Assembly: GCA_964545715.1 (NCBI GenBank)
Contig: CAZJHX010000126.1
Span: 1-32,004, forward strand
Direction: 5' to 3'
From: CAZJHX01 sp964545715
GTDB taxonomy: Bacteria; Myxococcota_A; UBA9042; GCA-2863065
Length of the DNA: 32,004 nucleotides
In this document: positions 20,719 through 27,942 of the stretch, piece by piece
Layout: the number at the start of each line of letters is the position of its first letter
Position numbering within the stretch: position 1 is the first letter of the stretch
Made by a program: the position numbers and the translations under genes
Notes under the pieces: model-generated
What the model saw: only the letters and a program-made list of their open reading frames with translations
Database searches by the model: none
What the model was told of the DNA's origin: nothing

Positions 20719-20955
20719 CTAAGCGTCCCTGAGTGCGGACGCGACCATCCGCGCCTGAAAATGACCCAACCCGTGCTCGCTCTTCAGCCAGCTGACCTGC
20801 TCGGTGTAGCCGGACACCGGCGCCGCGCGCAGCAGGGCGACCCAGCCATCGAGATCTCTACCGGTTTTGGTCGCCAGGTTGGCGGCCATCGTCGCCCGCT
20901 TCTTGTCGTGGGGGCGGAATGAACGTTCATTCCGCTTTTTGTCGCCGGCGCTCAT
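20719..20955 (-). CDS. DUF4287-like small protein
   Basis: 78 residues. The segment TKTGRDLDGWVALLRAAPVSGYTEQVSWLKSEHGLGHFQARMVAS matches the DUF4287 pattern (TGKxxxEW, Q..WLK.EHGLGH..A), a small helical domain of unknown function. The first 25 residues are basic and poorly ordered. Its ATG overlaps the proC stop as ATGA, so it is translated with proC. No link between the two functions is apparent. Confidence 0.8.
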   Translation of the reverse strand: MSAGDKKRNERSFRPHDKKRATMAANLATKTGRDLDGWVALLRAAPVSGYTEQVSWLKSEHGLGHFQARMVASALRDA

Positions 20956-21770
20956 GCGTCGCGACCCAGCTCTTGTGCGCGGGCGCAGGCGGCGGCGATG
21001 GCGGTGTTGACCGTGTCGGCAACGTCGGCGTCCTCGAGCACCTTGAGGGCCGCGGCGGTGGTGCCGCCTTTGGAGGTGACGCGCCGGCGCAGGGTGGCGG
21101 CGCTCTCGGTGGAGTCGTCGAGGAGCTTGGCGGCGCCGAGGATGGTCTGGTTGACCAGCGTTCGTGCCAGCGCGGGCTCCATGCCCAGGTTTTGGGCGGC
21201 GGCCTGCCAGGCTTCGGCCAGGTAGAACAGGTAGGCGGGGCCGGAGCCGCTGACGGCGGTGACCGGATCCATGAGCGACTCGGGGACGCGGACGGACTCA
21301 CCGACCGAGGCCAGCAGGGCGGCGGTGAGGGCGGCGTGGGAGTCATCGGCGAAGCGGCCTGTGCAATAGGCGGACATGCCGGCGCGGACCAGGGACGGGG
21401 TGTTGGGCATGACGCGGACGACGGGGAGGTCGCGACCCAACGCGTCTTCGAGACCCCGCGTGGTGATGCCTGCCAGCACGCTGATGATGACGTGGCCGGG
21501 CCGGAAGGCGCCGGCCAGGGAGGTCATGAGATCGGGCAGGCCTTGCGGCTTGATGGCCAGCAGGAGGATATCGGCCTGGGCGACCAGAGCGTGGTTGTCC
21601 TGGGTGGTGCCGATACCGAGCTCGGCGGCCAGCTCGGCCAGACCGGCGGCCTGGAGGTCTGAGGCGATGATCTGGTCGGGGGCGAGGACACCGTCGGCGA
21701 CGGCGCCGCCGATCAGAGCGCGACCCATGTTGCCGGCGCCGATGACGCCCAGCGTCAGGTCCTTGAACAT
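20952..21770 (-). CDS. proC: pyrroline-5-carboxylate reductase
   Basis: Final step of proline synthesis: NAD(P)H-dependent reduction of pyrroline-5-carboxylate in the cytosol. 272 residues. The N-terminal Rossmann motif GVIGAGNMGRALIGG is followed by LAIKPQGLPDLM, the signature VRVMPNTPSLVRAGMSAY, and the C-terminal AVSGSGPAYLFYLAEAW and RRVTSKGGTTAAALKVLE that build the dimer active site. The ATG at 21770 lies one base after the stop of the upstream membrane-protein gene. Length and motifs are normal. Confidence 0.95.
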   Translation of the reverse strand: MFKDLTLGVIGAGNMGRALIGGAVADGVLAPDQIIASDLQAAGLAELAAELGIGTTQDNHALVAQADILLLAIKPQGLPDLMTSLAGAFRPGHVIISVLAGITTRGLEDALGRDLPVVRVMPNTPSLVRAGMSAYCTGRFADDSHAALTAALLASVGESVRVPESLMDPVTAVSGSGPAYLFYLAEAWQAAAQNLGMEPALARTLVNQTILGAAKLLDDSTESAATLRRRVTSKGGTTAAALKVLEDADVADTVNTAIAAACARAQELGRDA

Positions 21771-21771
21771 G

Positions 21772-22188
21772 TCAGACCAGAATGACGAAGACGCCGGCCG
21801 CGATGGAGGCCAGGCCCAGGGCGACCTGATATGGGGACAGCGTCTGGTACAGCTCGCGGGCCTTCTCTTCGGCTTCATCACTGGACGCGATGAGCGACAT
21901 GATCTTGGAGAAGCCCATCAGAAAGCCGGTGGCTGCCAGCAGCGTGGGACCGACGAAGGCGGCGATGACCACACCCAGGGTCGCGGTCTTGAAGGCGCTG
22001 CCGACGGAGAGCAGCACTTGGACCAGGAAGAGGATGCCGGCCACACACGCGACCAGGCCGACCCAGCCCTGAACGGGTCGCAGATGCTCGTCGATGGCCT
22101 GCTCCAGGTCCTCACTCAGGTTGCCGACGACGCTCGAGGCGGCCAGCAGCCCGATCACGATCAACAGTAAGCCGATAATCAGCCCCAT
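21772..22188 (-). CDS. small membrane protein of unknown function
   Basis: 138 residues with about four hydrophobic helices: LIIGLLLIVIGLLAASSVV, GLVACVAGILFLVQVLL, TLGVVIAAFVGPTLLAATGFL and ALGLASIAAGVFVILV. Short acidic or polar loops lie between them, the longest about residues 100-115. AAGGAG stands at good distance before the ATG. It is the first gene of an operon with proC and the DUF4287 gene. I do not recognise a family. Confidence 0.8.
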   Translation of the reverse strand: MGLIIGLLLIVIGLLAASSVVGNLSEDLEQAIDEHLRPVQGWVGLVACVAGILFLVQVLLSVGSAFKTATLGVVIAAFVGPTLLAATGFLMGFSKIMSLIASSDEAEEKARELYQTLSPYQVALGLASIAAGVFVILV

Positions 22189-22217
22189 CGCGCGCTCCTT
22201 CTTTTGTTGTCACTGAG

Positions 22218-22301
22218 TACCGGAGATCGGACTCGAACCGATACGCCCCAAGAGGCAACAGATTTTGAGTCTGTCGCGTATACCAATTTCGCCACTCCGG
22301 C
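22218..22301 (-). tRNA. tRNA-Leu (CAA)
   Basis: The 84-base class II tRNA has acceptor strands GCCGGAG and CTCCGGT (one G-T pair). The anticodon stem ACAGA/TCTGT closes the loop CTCAAAA, anticodon CAA, reading UUG. A variable arm and the TTCGAGTCC T-loop are present. CCA is not encoded. It lies 29 bases upstream of the membrane-protein gene on the same strand. Confidence 0.95.
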
Positions 22302-22368
22302 AGCGGGTGAATTTCTAACGCCAGGCCGGTGCCTTGTCAATGCACGCCAGCGAAGGTACCTTCGGGCG

Positions 22369-23913
22369 ATGATGAAGCGAACGGCGTACGTCTCTGTGAT
22401 CGTGGTGGCCGCAGTGCTGTTGATGCGGCCCGACGACGCCATGGCGCAACAAAACGCCATCCGGGTGCTCGAGGAGGAGATCAACCTCCTCAAAGAGACG
22501 ATCGAGCAGCAGAATCGGGCGATCCGCAAGCTGCGCGAGCGCGTCGGCACGATGGAGAAGTCGGTGGGCCAGCGCGACAAGGCGATCTCCGACCTGCGGC
22601 GGCGCCTGGCGCGGATCGACGTGTTCCAAAAAGAGCTGCAAGGGCTGGAGGCGAAGCTGGCCGAGGCGATCGCGGGCGGTGGCGTGGGCGCCAAGGGTGG
22701 CGACGCCAGCGCGGGCGGGCTCAGCGCGGAGGTGCGCATACGGCCCGAGTTCACGCAAAACCGCAATGATCTCAATAGTGACGCCGACGACCAGGACGGC
22801 TTCTGGGGCCACCGCGTGCGTCTGGGCGCCAAGTACGGGTTCTCGGACTGGGTGCGCGCACTTGTCGTCGTACAGGAGTCCCGCAGCTTCGGCAGCACCA
22901 CCACCGCCGGTGGTGGCGAGCTGGGCATCCACGAGGGCTTCATCGAGCTGACGCCGCCGCTGCTTCCCGGCCTGCGCATTCGGCTGGGGCGCACCGAGCT
23001 GAGCTACGGCGGCGAGCGCCTGATCGGTCGCGACGACTTCTCGCGCGCAGGCACCGCCTTTGACGGCGGGATCATCCGTTGGGGCCACCTGCCCTGGTTC
23101 GACATCGAGGCGTTCTACGCCAAGATCCACGAGTCGCGGCTGACCGACGGCGATACGGACTTCTTTGGCGCCTACATGACGACCGAGGCCGTACCGAACA
23201 CGACTATCGAGGCCTATTACATGGGCTTGCTCACGGAGCAGGTCGTCGTGCAGCAGGACGCTGAGCGCAAGCGCGAGGACGCCATTCACACCCTGGGCGT
23301 GCGAGCGGAGGCCGTCGTCTCGGGCCTGCGCATCGACGGCGAGGCGGTGGTACAGCTCGGCAGCCGCACCGATCCGGCCGACCTGACCAAGGAGCTGGAC
23401 CACTTCGCCACCGCGTTTTTCGCCGAGCTCAGCTACCAGATACCGATCAAAACGTCCCCGACGCTGGGTGGGTTCTTTGTCTATGCCAGCGGCGACGCCA
23501 ACCCCACGGACTCCAAGAGCGTGAACTTTCAGCCGCTCTTCCCGACCCGGCACTCGTTTCTGGGCACCATGGACCTGTTCAGCTGGTCCAACATCATGGA
23601 CGTCGGCGGCATGCTCGAGCTGACGCCGCCCGCCGGCTTCGGCTTCTTTGCCGCCTTCCACTATTACCTGCAAGTTCAGCGAAACGGTGGGCTGCAGGGT
23701 CCCCTGGGTGGCAGCATCACCCCGACCGGCGCCGAGAGCAACGGCAAGAAGATCGGCTATGAGATCGACGCGGCCCTGAGCTGGGCGCCAAACGATCACC
23801 TGCAGCTACAGTTGGGCTACTCGATCTTCATGCCCAGCACAGTGCCCGAACAGCTGAAGATCGGCTCCGACTCCGCGCAGTGGGCCTACCTGCAGGCCCG
23901 CGTCCGGTACTAA
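22369..23913 (+). CDS. alginate-export-type outer-membrane porin with coiled coil
   Basis: 514 residues. A signal peptide (cleavage near AMAQQ) is followed by a coiled coil (about 28-105, heptads such as IRVLEEEINLLKETIEQQNRAI) and a small Gly/Ala linker. The beta-barrel then carries features of the alginate-export porin family (EVRIRPEFTQNR, RVRLGAKYGFSDWVRALVV, RIRLGRTELSYGGERLIGRDDFS, ending in an aromatic, YLQARVRY). The N-terminal coil would stand in the periplasm, as in OprO/P-like or SlpA-like porins that trimerise or reach the peptidoglycan. The substrate is unknown; no alginate genes are nearby. The Shine-Dalgarno is weak. It is followed nine bases later by the PP2C gene. Confidence 0.85.
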   Translation: MMKRTAYVSVIVVAAVLLMRPDDAMAQQNAIRVLEEEINLLKETIEQQNRAIRKLRERVGTMEKSVGQRDKAISDLRRRLARIDVFQKELQGLEAKLAEAIAGGGVGAKGGDASAGGLSAEVRIRPEFTQNRNDLNSDADDQDGFWGHRVRLGAKYGFSDWVRALVVVQESRSFGSTTTAGGGELGIHEGFIELTPPLLPGLRIRLGRTELSYGGERLIGRDDFSRAGTAFDGGIIRWGHLPWFDIEAFYAKIHESRLTDGDTDFFGAYMTTEAVPNTTIEAYYMGLLTEQVVVQQDAERKREDAIHTLGVRAEAVVSGLRIDGEAVVQLGSRTDPADLTKELDHFATAFFAELSYQIPIKTSPTLGGFFVYASGDANPTDSKSVNFQPLFPTRHSFLGTMDLFSWSNIMDVGGMLELTPPAGFGFFAAFHYYLQVQRNGGLQGPLGGSITPTGAESNGKKIGYEIDAALSWAPNDHLQLQLGYSIFMPSTVPEQLKIGSDSAQWAYLQARVRY

Positions 23914-23922
23914 AACTCCGCC

Positions 23923-25449
23923 GTGGAGATCACTTTCGGCGCCAAGACCGATGTAGGTCGCGTTCGGAAACGCAATGAGGATAACTTCCTCATCGACCGC
24001 AAGCTGCAGCTGTACGTGGTGTGTGACGGTATGGGCGGCCACGCGGCCGGCGCGGTCGCCAGCGCGACAGCCGTAAACGTGGTGCGCGAGTGCATCAACG
24101 GCAACCGCGAGCTCATCGATACGTTTGCCCAGACCCAGCGTCTGGTCGACCGGCGCGACATCCTGAAGCTGATCGAGCAGACCATTCAACGCGCCTGCTA
24201 CCGCATCTTCGCGCGCGGGCAGGAGAACGCGAGCGAGCGCGGGATGGGCACCACCCTGACCATGGTGATGATGGCCGGCGGTCGGGCGTTTATCGGCCAT
24301 GTCGGCGACTCGCGCGTCTATCTCGTGCGCGAGGGGCACATCCACCAGCTGACGGAAGACCACAGCCTGCTGGCAGACATGGTCAAGCACGGCCGCATCC
24401 GGTCGACCAGCGAGGTGGATCCACGCTTCCGCAACGCCGTCACGCGCGCCGTGGGCGTGCACCAGACAGTCGAGGTCGACACCCTGGATCTGCCGGTCCT
24501 GCCCGACGACCGCTTTCTGCTTTGCAGCGACGGGCTGACCGGCTATGCCGACGCCGCCGCGCTGAAGAACATGATGACCGTCGCGGACGACGAAGAGGTG
24601 GTCTGCGGGTCGATGATCGATCACGCCAATGTGATGGGCGGATCGGACAACATCACCGCCGTGGTCGTGACGGTGCGGGCGACACCCGAGAGTGAGCCCG
24701 AGAAGGTCGAGCACATGCTGCGCACGCTGCGCAGCCTGACCCTGTTCAAGTACCTCAGCTACTCCGAGCTGGTTCAGATCATGAACATCTCAGAGGAGCA
24801 GTATTGCCGCCCGGGCGACGTCATCTTCACACAAGGAGACGTCGGCCACTTCGCGTACGTGATCCTGCAGGGGCGGGTGCAGATCCGCAGCAGCGACGTG
24901 GTCATCGCCAACCTGGAGAGCGGCCGCCACTTCGGCGAGATGGGCCTGGTCGACGACCAGCCGCGCTCGGCGGACGCCCTGGCCATGGACGAGGCCTGGC
25001 TGCTGGTGATCCCGCGCAGCGCCTTCTACGACATCATGCGCAAAAACTCGCAGCTGGCGGTCAAGCTGCTGTGGAGCTTCGTCAAGGCGCTCACCATCAG
25101 ACTGCGACTCACCACCGGGGAGTTGAGCCTGGTCAAGAAGCTGTTCTATGCGGTCAGCCCCGAGGAGGTAGACCGGCTGCCCAATGAGTGGCTGCCACCA
25201 GACGAGCTGGTCCACCAGACCCACCCGCCGCGCAGCGACTCGGGCGAGATCAGCACGTCCGATGCTGAGCGCGAGGAGCTTCGGACGGCCCGGCCCACGC
25301 CCGACATCGAGGCGCCAAAACGGACCGTGAGCATCCCGCCGCCTGTGCCGGGAGCCGTCGGCGTGGCAGACGCACCGCCACCCGCCCTGCCCCAGGACAC
25401 CACCGAGGAGTGGGGCACGTTTGACGACTCGGAAGAAGACCCCGAGTGA
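23923..25449 (+). CDS. PP2C-type protein phosphatase fused to a cyclic-nucleotide-binding domain
   Basis: 508 residues, GTG start. Residues about 1-245 form a PP2C (PPM) Ser/Thr phosphatase with the metal-binding set complete: RNEDNF, VCDGMGGHAAG, HVGDSRVYL, LLCSDGLTGY and GGSDNITAVVV. Residues about 265-390 form a cNMP-binding domain (GDVIFTQGDVGHFAYVILQG, then FGEMGLVDDQPRSADA, which keeps the Glu and Arg that bind the nucleotide). The tail is low-complexity, acidic and Pro-rich. It would dephosphorylate Ser/Thr kinase targets under control of cAMP or cGMP. The stop overlaps the following lipoprotein's GTG. The fusion is known from Myxococcota-type genomes, as far as I recall. Confidence 0.9.
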   Translation: MEITFGAKTDVGRVRKRNEDNFLIDRKLQLYVVCDGMGGHAAGAVASATAVNVVRECINGNRELIDTFAQTQRLVDRRDILKLIEQTIQRACYRIFARGQENASERGMGTTLTMVMMAGGRAFIGHVGDSRVYLVREGHIHQLTEDHSLLADMVKHGRIRSTSEVDPRFRNAVTRAVGVHQTVEVDTLDLPVLPDDRFLLCSDGLTGYADAAALKNMMTVADDEEVVCGSMIDHANVMGGSDNITAVVVTVRATPESEPEKVEHMLRTLRSLTLFKYLSYSELVQIMNISEEQYCRPGDVIFTQGDVGHFAYVILQGRVQIRSSDVVIANLESGRHFGEMGLVDDQPRSADALAMDEAWLLVIPRSAFYDIMRKNSQLAVKLLWSFVKALTIRLRLTTGELSLVKKLFYAVSPEEVDRLPNEWLPPDELVHQTHPPRSDSGEISTSDAEREELRTARPTPDIEAPKRTVSIPPPVPGAVGVADAPPPALPQDTTEEWGTFDDSEEDPE

Positions 25450-26204
25450 GTCGCTGTTTTCGATGCGCGCTGGTCGTGCTGTTTGTCGGCGGGTTGGGAT
25501 GTCGCGAGCGCTTCGAAGAGACCCCCAACCTGGCCAAGGCGCGCGCCATGCAGTCCAGCGGCGCAGCGGGCGGCCACGTTACGCGCGTCACGTCTCCACC
25601 GCCCGGTTTTGAGAACCGTCTGACCGGCGGCGAGCAGGTCTTTGCAGACGACTTCGAGCGCGCGCAGTTCGGCGACAAATGGCAGGTCGGCGCCAAGAGC
25701 TGGCGGCTGGTCGACGGCACCGCGATCAACCGCGGATCCGACAACAAGGGGCTGTGGCTGCTGGAGCCGCTGCCCGAGGGCGACTGCCGCATCGAGTACG
25801 ACGTGCGCAGCGACAGCTTCTCCAAGAAAGAGCGCGACGGGACCAAGAAAGAGGTCTTCCCCGGCGACAATAAATGCGAGGCGTTCAACATGACGCCGGA
25901 GCACCAGACCGGCTACGTGTTCATCTTTGGCGGCTGGAGCAACCGCATCAATCGCATCGCGCGGCTGGAGGAGCACGGCGACGGCGCGGGCGCGCGCATC
26001 GTGGACGGCCCCCTCAAAAAGGTCGAGCCCGGCAAGACCTACCGAATGAAGATCCTACGCATCGGCAACACGATGGCGTTTTACGCGGACGACGAGTACC
26101 TGGTCCACATGACGGACAAGGACCTCATCCGAGGACCGCACTTCGGCTTCAACAACTGGAGATCTGCTCTCACCTTCGACAACCTGGCCGTCTACAAGCT
26201 GTAG
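25446..26204 (+). CDS. lipoprotein with concanavalin A-like (jelly-roll) domain
   Basis: 252 residues, GTG start coupled to the PP2C stop (GTGA). A lipobox (VGGLGC) is followed by a short linker and a beta-sandwich-type domain: DDFERAQFGDKWQVG, WRLVDGTAIN, CRIEYDVRSDSF, YRMKILRIGNTMAFYADDEYLV and FGFNNWRSALTFDNLAVYK. The pattern resembles the family of 3-keto-disaccharide hydrolase-like/LamG-type domains, which bind or cut carbohydrates. No catalytic residues can be assigned with confidence. It probably sits on the outer membrane. Operon with the porin and phosphatase. Confidence 0.75.
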   Translation: MSRCFRCALVVLFVGGLGCRERFEETPNLAKARAMQSSGAAGGHVTRVTSPPPGFENRLTGGEQVFADDFERAQFGDKWQVGAKSWRLVDGTAINRGSDNKGLWLLEPLPEGDCRIEYDVRSDSFSKKERDGTKKEVFPGDNKCEAFNMTPEHQTGYVFIFGGWSNRINRIARLEEHGDGAGARIVDGPLKKVEPGKTYRMKILRIGNTMAFYADDEYLVHMTDKDLIRGPHFGFNNWRSALTFDNLAVYKL

Positions 26205-26218
26205 CGCCGGTTGGAGGT

Positions 26219-26335
26219 CTAGCGGCCGCGCGATTGGCGGACGGCGGCGGCTTTGCGCTTGGCGCGGGCCTTCTTTTTCGCCTGTGCCTTCAGGCGGCGC
26301 ATCTTGTGGCTGCGGCGGTTGTCGTCTTTACCCAT
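26219..26335 (-). CDS. 38-residue highly basic protein
   Basis: ATG at 26335 after GAGGAACACG; stop at 26221-26219. The product begins MGKDDNRRSHKMRRLK and contains KKKARAKRKAAA, with about 18 Lys/Arg in 38 residues and no hydrophobic stretch. It has its own promoter with good -35 and -10 boxes. A protein of this composition would bind nucleic acid or the ribosome, though no family is certain. It is too short for usual gene-calling cut-offs but has the ribosome-binding site, promoter and composition of a real gene. Confidence 0.65.
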   Translation of the reverse strand: MGKDDNRRSHKMRRLKAQAKKKARAKRKAAAVRQSRGR

Positions 26336-26384
26336 CGTGTTCCTCTATCAATCGTCAGTGTCGCGCGTTCTGCAACGCGGCGGG

Positions 26385-26413
26385 ACTATACGAGCACTTC
26401 TGCGATCAGACAA
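26385..26413 (-). promoter_or_regulatory. promoter of the 38-residue basic protein
   Basis: On the minus strand TTGTCT (26413-26408) and TATAGT (26390-26385) are 17 bases apart, a good sigma70-type pair. Transcription would start near 26378, giving a leader of about 43 bases. Confidence 0.55.
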
Positions 26414-26451
26414 GCCTTGACTCGCACCCAGCAATGATTAGAGTCCGCGCC

Positions 26452-27483
26452 ATGAAAGCGCGAACACTCAGAGCTACTCTTATTTTTGCTATCGCAGGAG
26501 CGATCAGCGTCTTTCCCCTCGCCTGCTCCACTGAGGGCGGCACCAGCAGCGGATCCAAGAAGGACGCCGGCAGCAGCGCGACCACGGACACCGGCGCGGA
26601 CACAGGCGACACGGGTACGCCCGACACGACCGACACCGGCACCTCGGACACCGGACCGGCGGACACCACCACGGACACCGGCGACACAGGCGACACCGGC
26701 GCGGACACCACCGACACGACCGCCACGACCGACACCCCCGCTGACACCACCGATAACACAGACACCTGCGACACCGGCGCCAGCGTGCCCCAGAGCGACT
26801 TCAAGATGTGTGGCCCCGACACCTGCGGCGGCACCTGCCCGCCCGGCTGCGTTGATGGCGAGGTCTGCACCGACGGCACCTGCCTGGACGAGGGCGGCAC
26901 CGGCGACACAGGCGGCGACACAGGACTGGACGGCGCCTGCACCAACGAGGCCGACCAGAAGATCGTGGACGACCTGGACGTCGAGACCATCGCCAAGGAC
27001 TGCGCGCTGGCGAACCTGGGCAACGAGCCGGCCGCCGTGGCGTGCATCAAAGACAAGACCGGCCTGTCCGACCCGTGCATCGTCTGCTTCTCGGGCATCG
27101 TGACCTGCGGCATCCTGAAGTGCGCGGGCGACTGCCTGATCGACTCCAGCAGCCCCGCCTGCAACAAATGCCTGGAGGATACACCGGACGACATGCGCTT
27201 CATCGAGCAGGAGCGTCGTCGGAATGGCCATCTGCTTGAACCCGACCGGCCACCCGAGCGGGAAGTTGATCGCCCCGATCAGAAACGTGCGAAACTCGAA
27301 GCCGCCCTCGTGCAGCAGCCCGAAGCGCGTGATGATCTCCAGCTTGGGATCGCTGAGCAGGGTGATCTCCAGGCCGTCGCGCTCACGATGGGCCCTGCAC
27401 TGCTCGGGGGTGTCCTTGCTCAGCGCGATGACCGTCACGCCGTACTGGTCCATCAGCGGACGCATCGCGTTGAATCGCCGTAA
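26452..27483 (+). CDS. DTG-repeat Cys-rich lipoprotein, C-terminus replaced by antisense of the neighbour
   Basis: The signal peptide ends in FPLAC, then a long Asp/Thr/Gly tether, a Cys-rich module (MCGPDTCGGTCPPGCVDGEVC) and a second domain with regularly spaced Cys (PCIVCFSGIVTCGILKCAGDC, ACNKCLED). Relatives of this last domain, as I recall them, finish with another Cys pair after CxxC. Here the frame instead runs from about 27181 into the antisense strand of the peroxiredoxin-like selenoprotein gene and stops at 27481-27483 after about 100 residues that look non-native. I therefore think the real 3' end has been lost. Probably surface-exposed; function unknown. An ATG at 26434 is a less likely start. 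Confidence 0.75.
   Translation: MKARTLRATLIFAIAGAISVFPLACSTEGGTSSGSKKDAGSSATTDTGADTGDTGTPDTTDTGTSDTGPADTTTDTGDTGDTGADTTDTTATTDTPADTTDNTDTCDTGASVPQSDFKMCGPDTCGGTCPPGCVDGEVCTDGTCLDEGGTGDTGGDTGLDGACTNEADQKIVDDLDVETIAKDCALANLGNEPAAVACIKDKTGLSDPCIVCFSGIVTCGILKCAGDCLIDSSSPACNKCLEDTPDDMRFIEQERRRNGHLLEPDRPPEREVDRPDQKRAKLEAALVQQPEARDDLQLGIAEQGDLQAVALTMGPALLGGVLAQRDDRHAVLVHQRTHRVESP
26578..26769 (+). repeat. degenerate tandem repeat coding Asp-Thr-Gly/Asp-Thr-Thr
   Basis: Imperfect 9-base-type units (GACACCGGC, GACACGACC and variants) encode the acidic tether of the lipoprotein. Such tracts expand and shrink by slippage. Copies are imperfect and vary in order, and there are no spacers. Confidence 0.8.
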
Positions 27484-27885
27484 CTCGGCGGAGCAATAGG
27501 GTCACCAGCTGCCGCGAAAGAACTTGAAAAGCACGCGCTTGCCCTTCAGGTCACCGAGATCAAACGGGTTGCCGGCGTGGTCGACCGCCGCCAGCTCCGG
27601 CATGGGCTCGCCGACCCTGGCGATCAGCGCGCCGTCGGGGAGGCGGCGCAAGGACAGCAGGTAGAGCAAGAGGCCGCCAAACGAGATGCTCATGACCCCC
27701 AACGTCCACTCCATGCCGCCCGGATTCAGGATGATTGCGACCAGGCTGAGCACGACCCCGACCGCCAACACCCAGGCATGCGGCCTGATGTCCTCGGGGA
27801 CGTCCTCCCGGTTGATCGTGAGAAAGTAGTGGGTCATCGCGACATTGACTCCACCAAACCCAAGTAACGCCATTATTGCTGCCAT
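27184..27885 (-). CDS. membrane-anchored peroxiredoxin-like selenoprotein (Sec at UGA 27504-27502), 3' end lost
   Basis: The first 95 or so residues hold about three hydrophobic helices (near 1-22, 42-60, 65-82). An AhpC/Prx-like domain follows: GEPMPELAAVDHAGNPF, VLFKFFRGSW-U-PYCSAELRRF, VTVIALSKDTPEQ and AIPTTLLLDEAHVVR. UGA is codon 128, with the resolving Cys at 131, in the position where relatives have FRGSWCPYC. The frame is the same before and after the UGA, and a SECIS-like hairpin follows. Recognisable sequence ends at about 27184; the frame stays open to 26386, but only as antisense of the DTG lipoprotein. The Prx domain should have roughly 20-30 more residues, so the gene looks truncated at the junction. 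It may be non-functional or carry an aberrant tail. ATG at 27873 is an alternative start. Divergent from the beta-helix lipoprotein gene. Confidence 0.8.
27476..27490 (-). promoter_or_regulatory. bacterial SECIS-like hairpin
   Basis: On the minus strand CGCCG (27490-27486) pairs perfectly with CGGCG (27480-27476) around the loop AGTTA. The loop G is the 18th base after the UGA and is followed by U, as in known bacterial SECIS loops. Spacing is the same as in the hairpin at 8867-8881. Confidence 0.7.
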
Positions 27886-27926
27886 GCGCGCATGGTATCC
27901 CAGTTACCGTTGCCGTTACCGCCCTG

Positions 27927-27935
27927 TGCTACCTT
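27927..27935 (+). promoter_or_regulatory. extended -10 element before the beta-helix lipoprotein
   Basis: TGCTACCTT fits TGnTAnnnT and ends eight bases short of the ATG at 27943, so the mRNA would have little or no leader. No clear Shine-Dalgarno is present, in line with a leaderless start. Confidence 0.4.
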
Positions 27936-27942
27936 TTTGCGC

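Noticed and set aside
26578..26769. Possible CRISPR-like repeat array
   Set aside because: The units are short, imperfect, in frame and without spacers; it is a coding tether.
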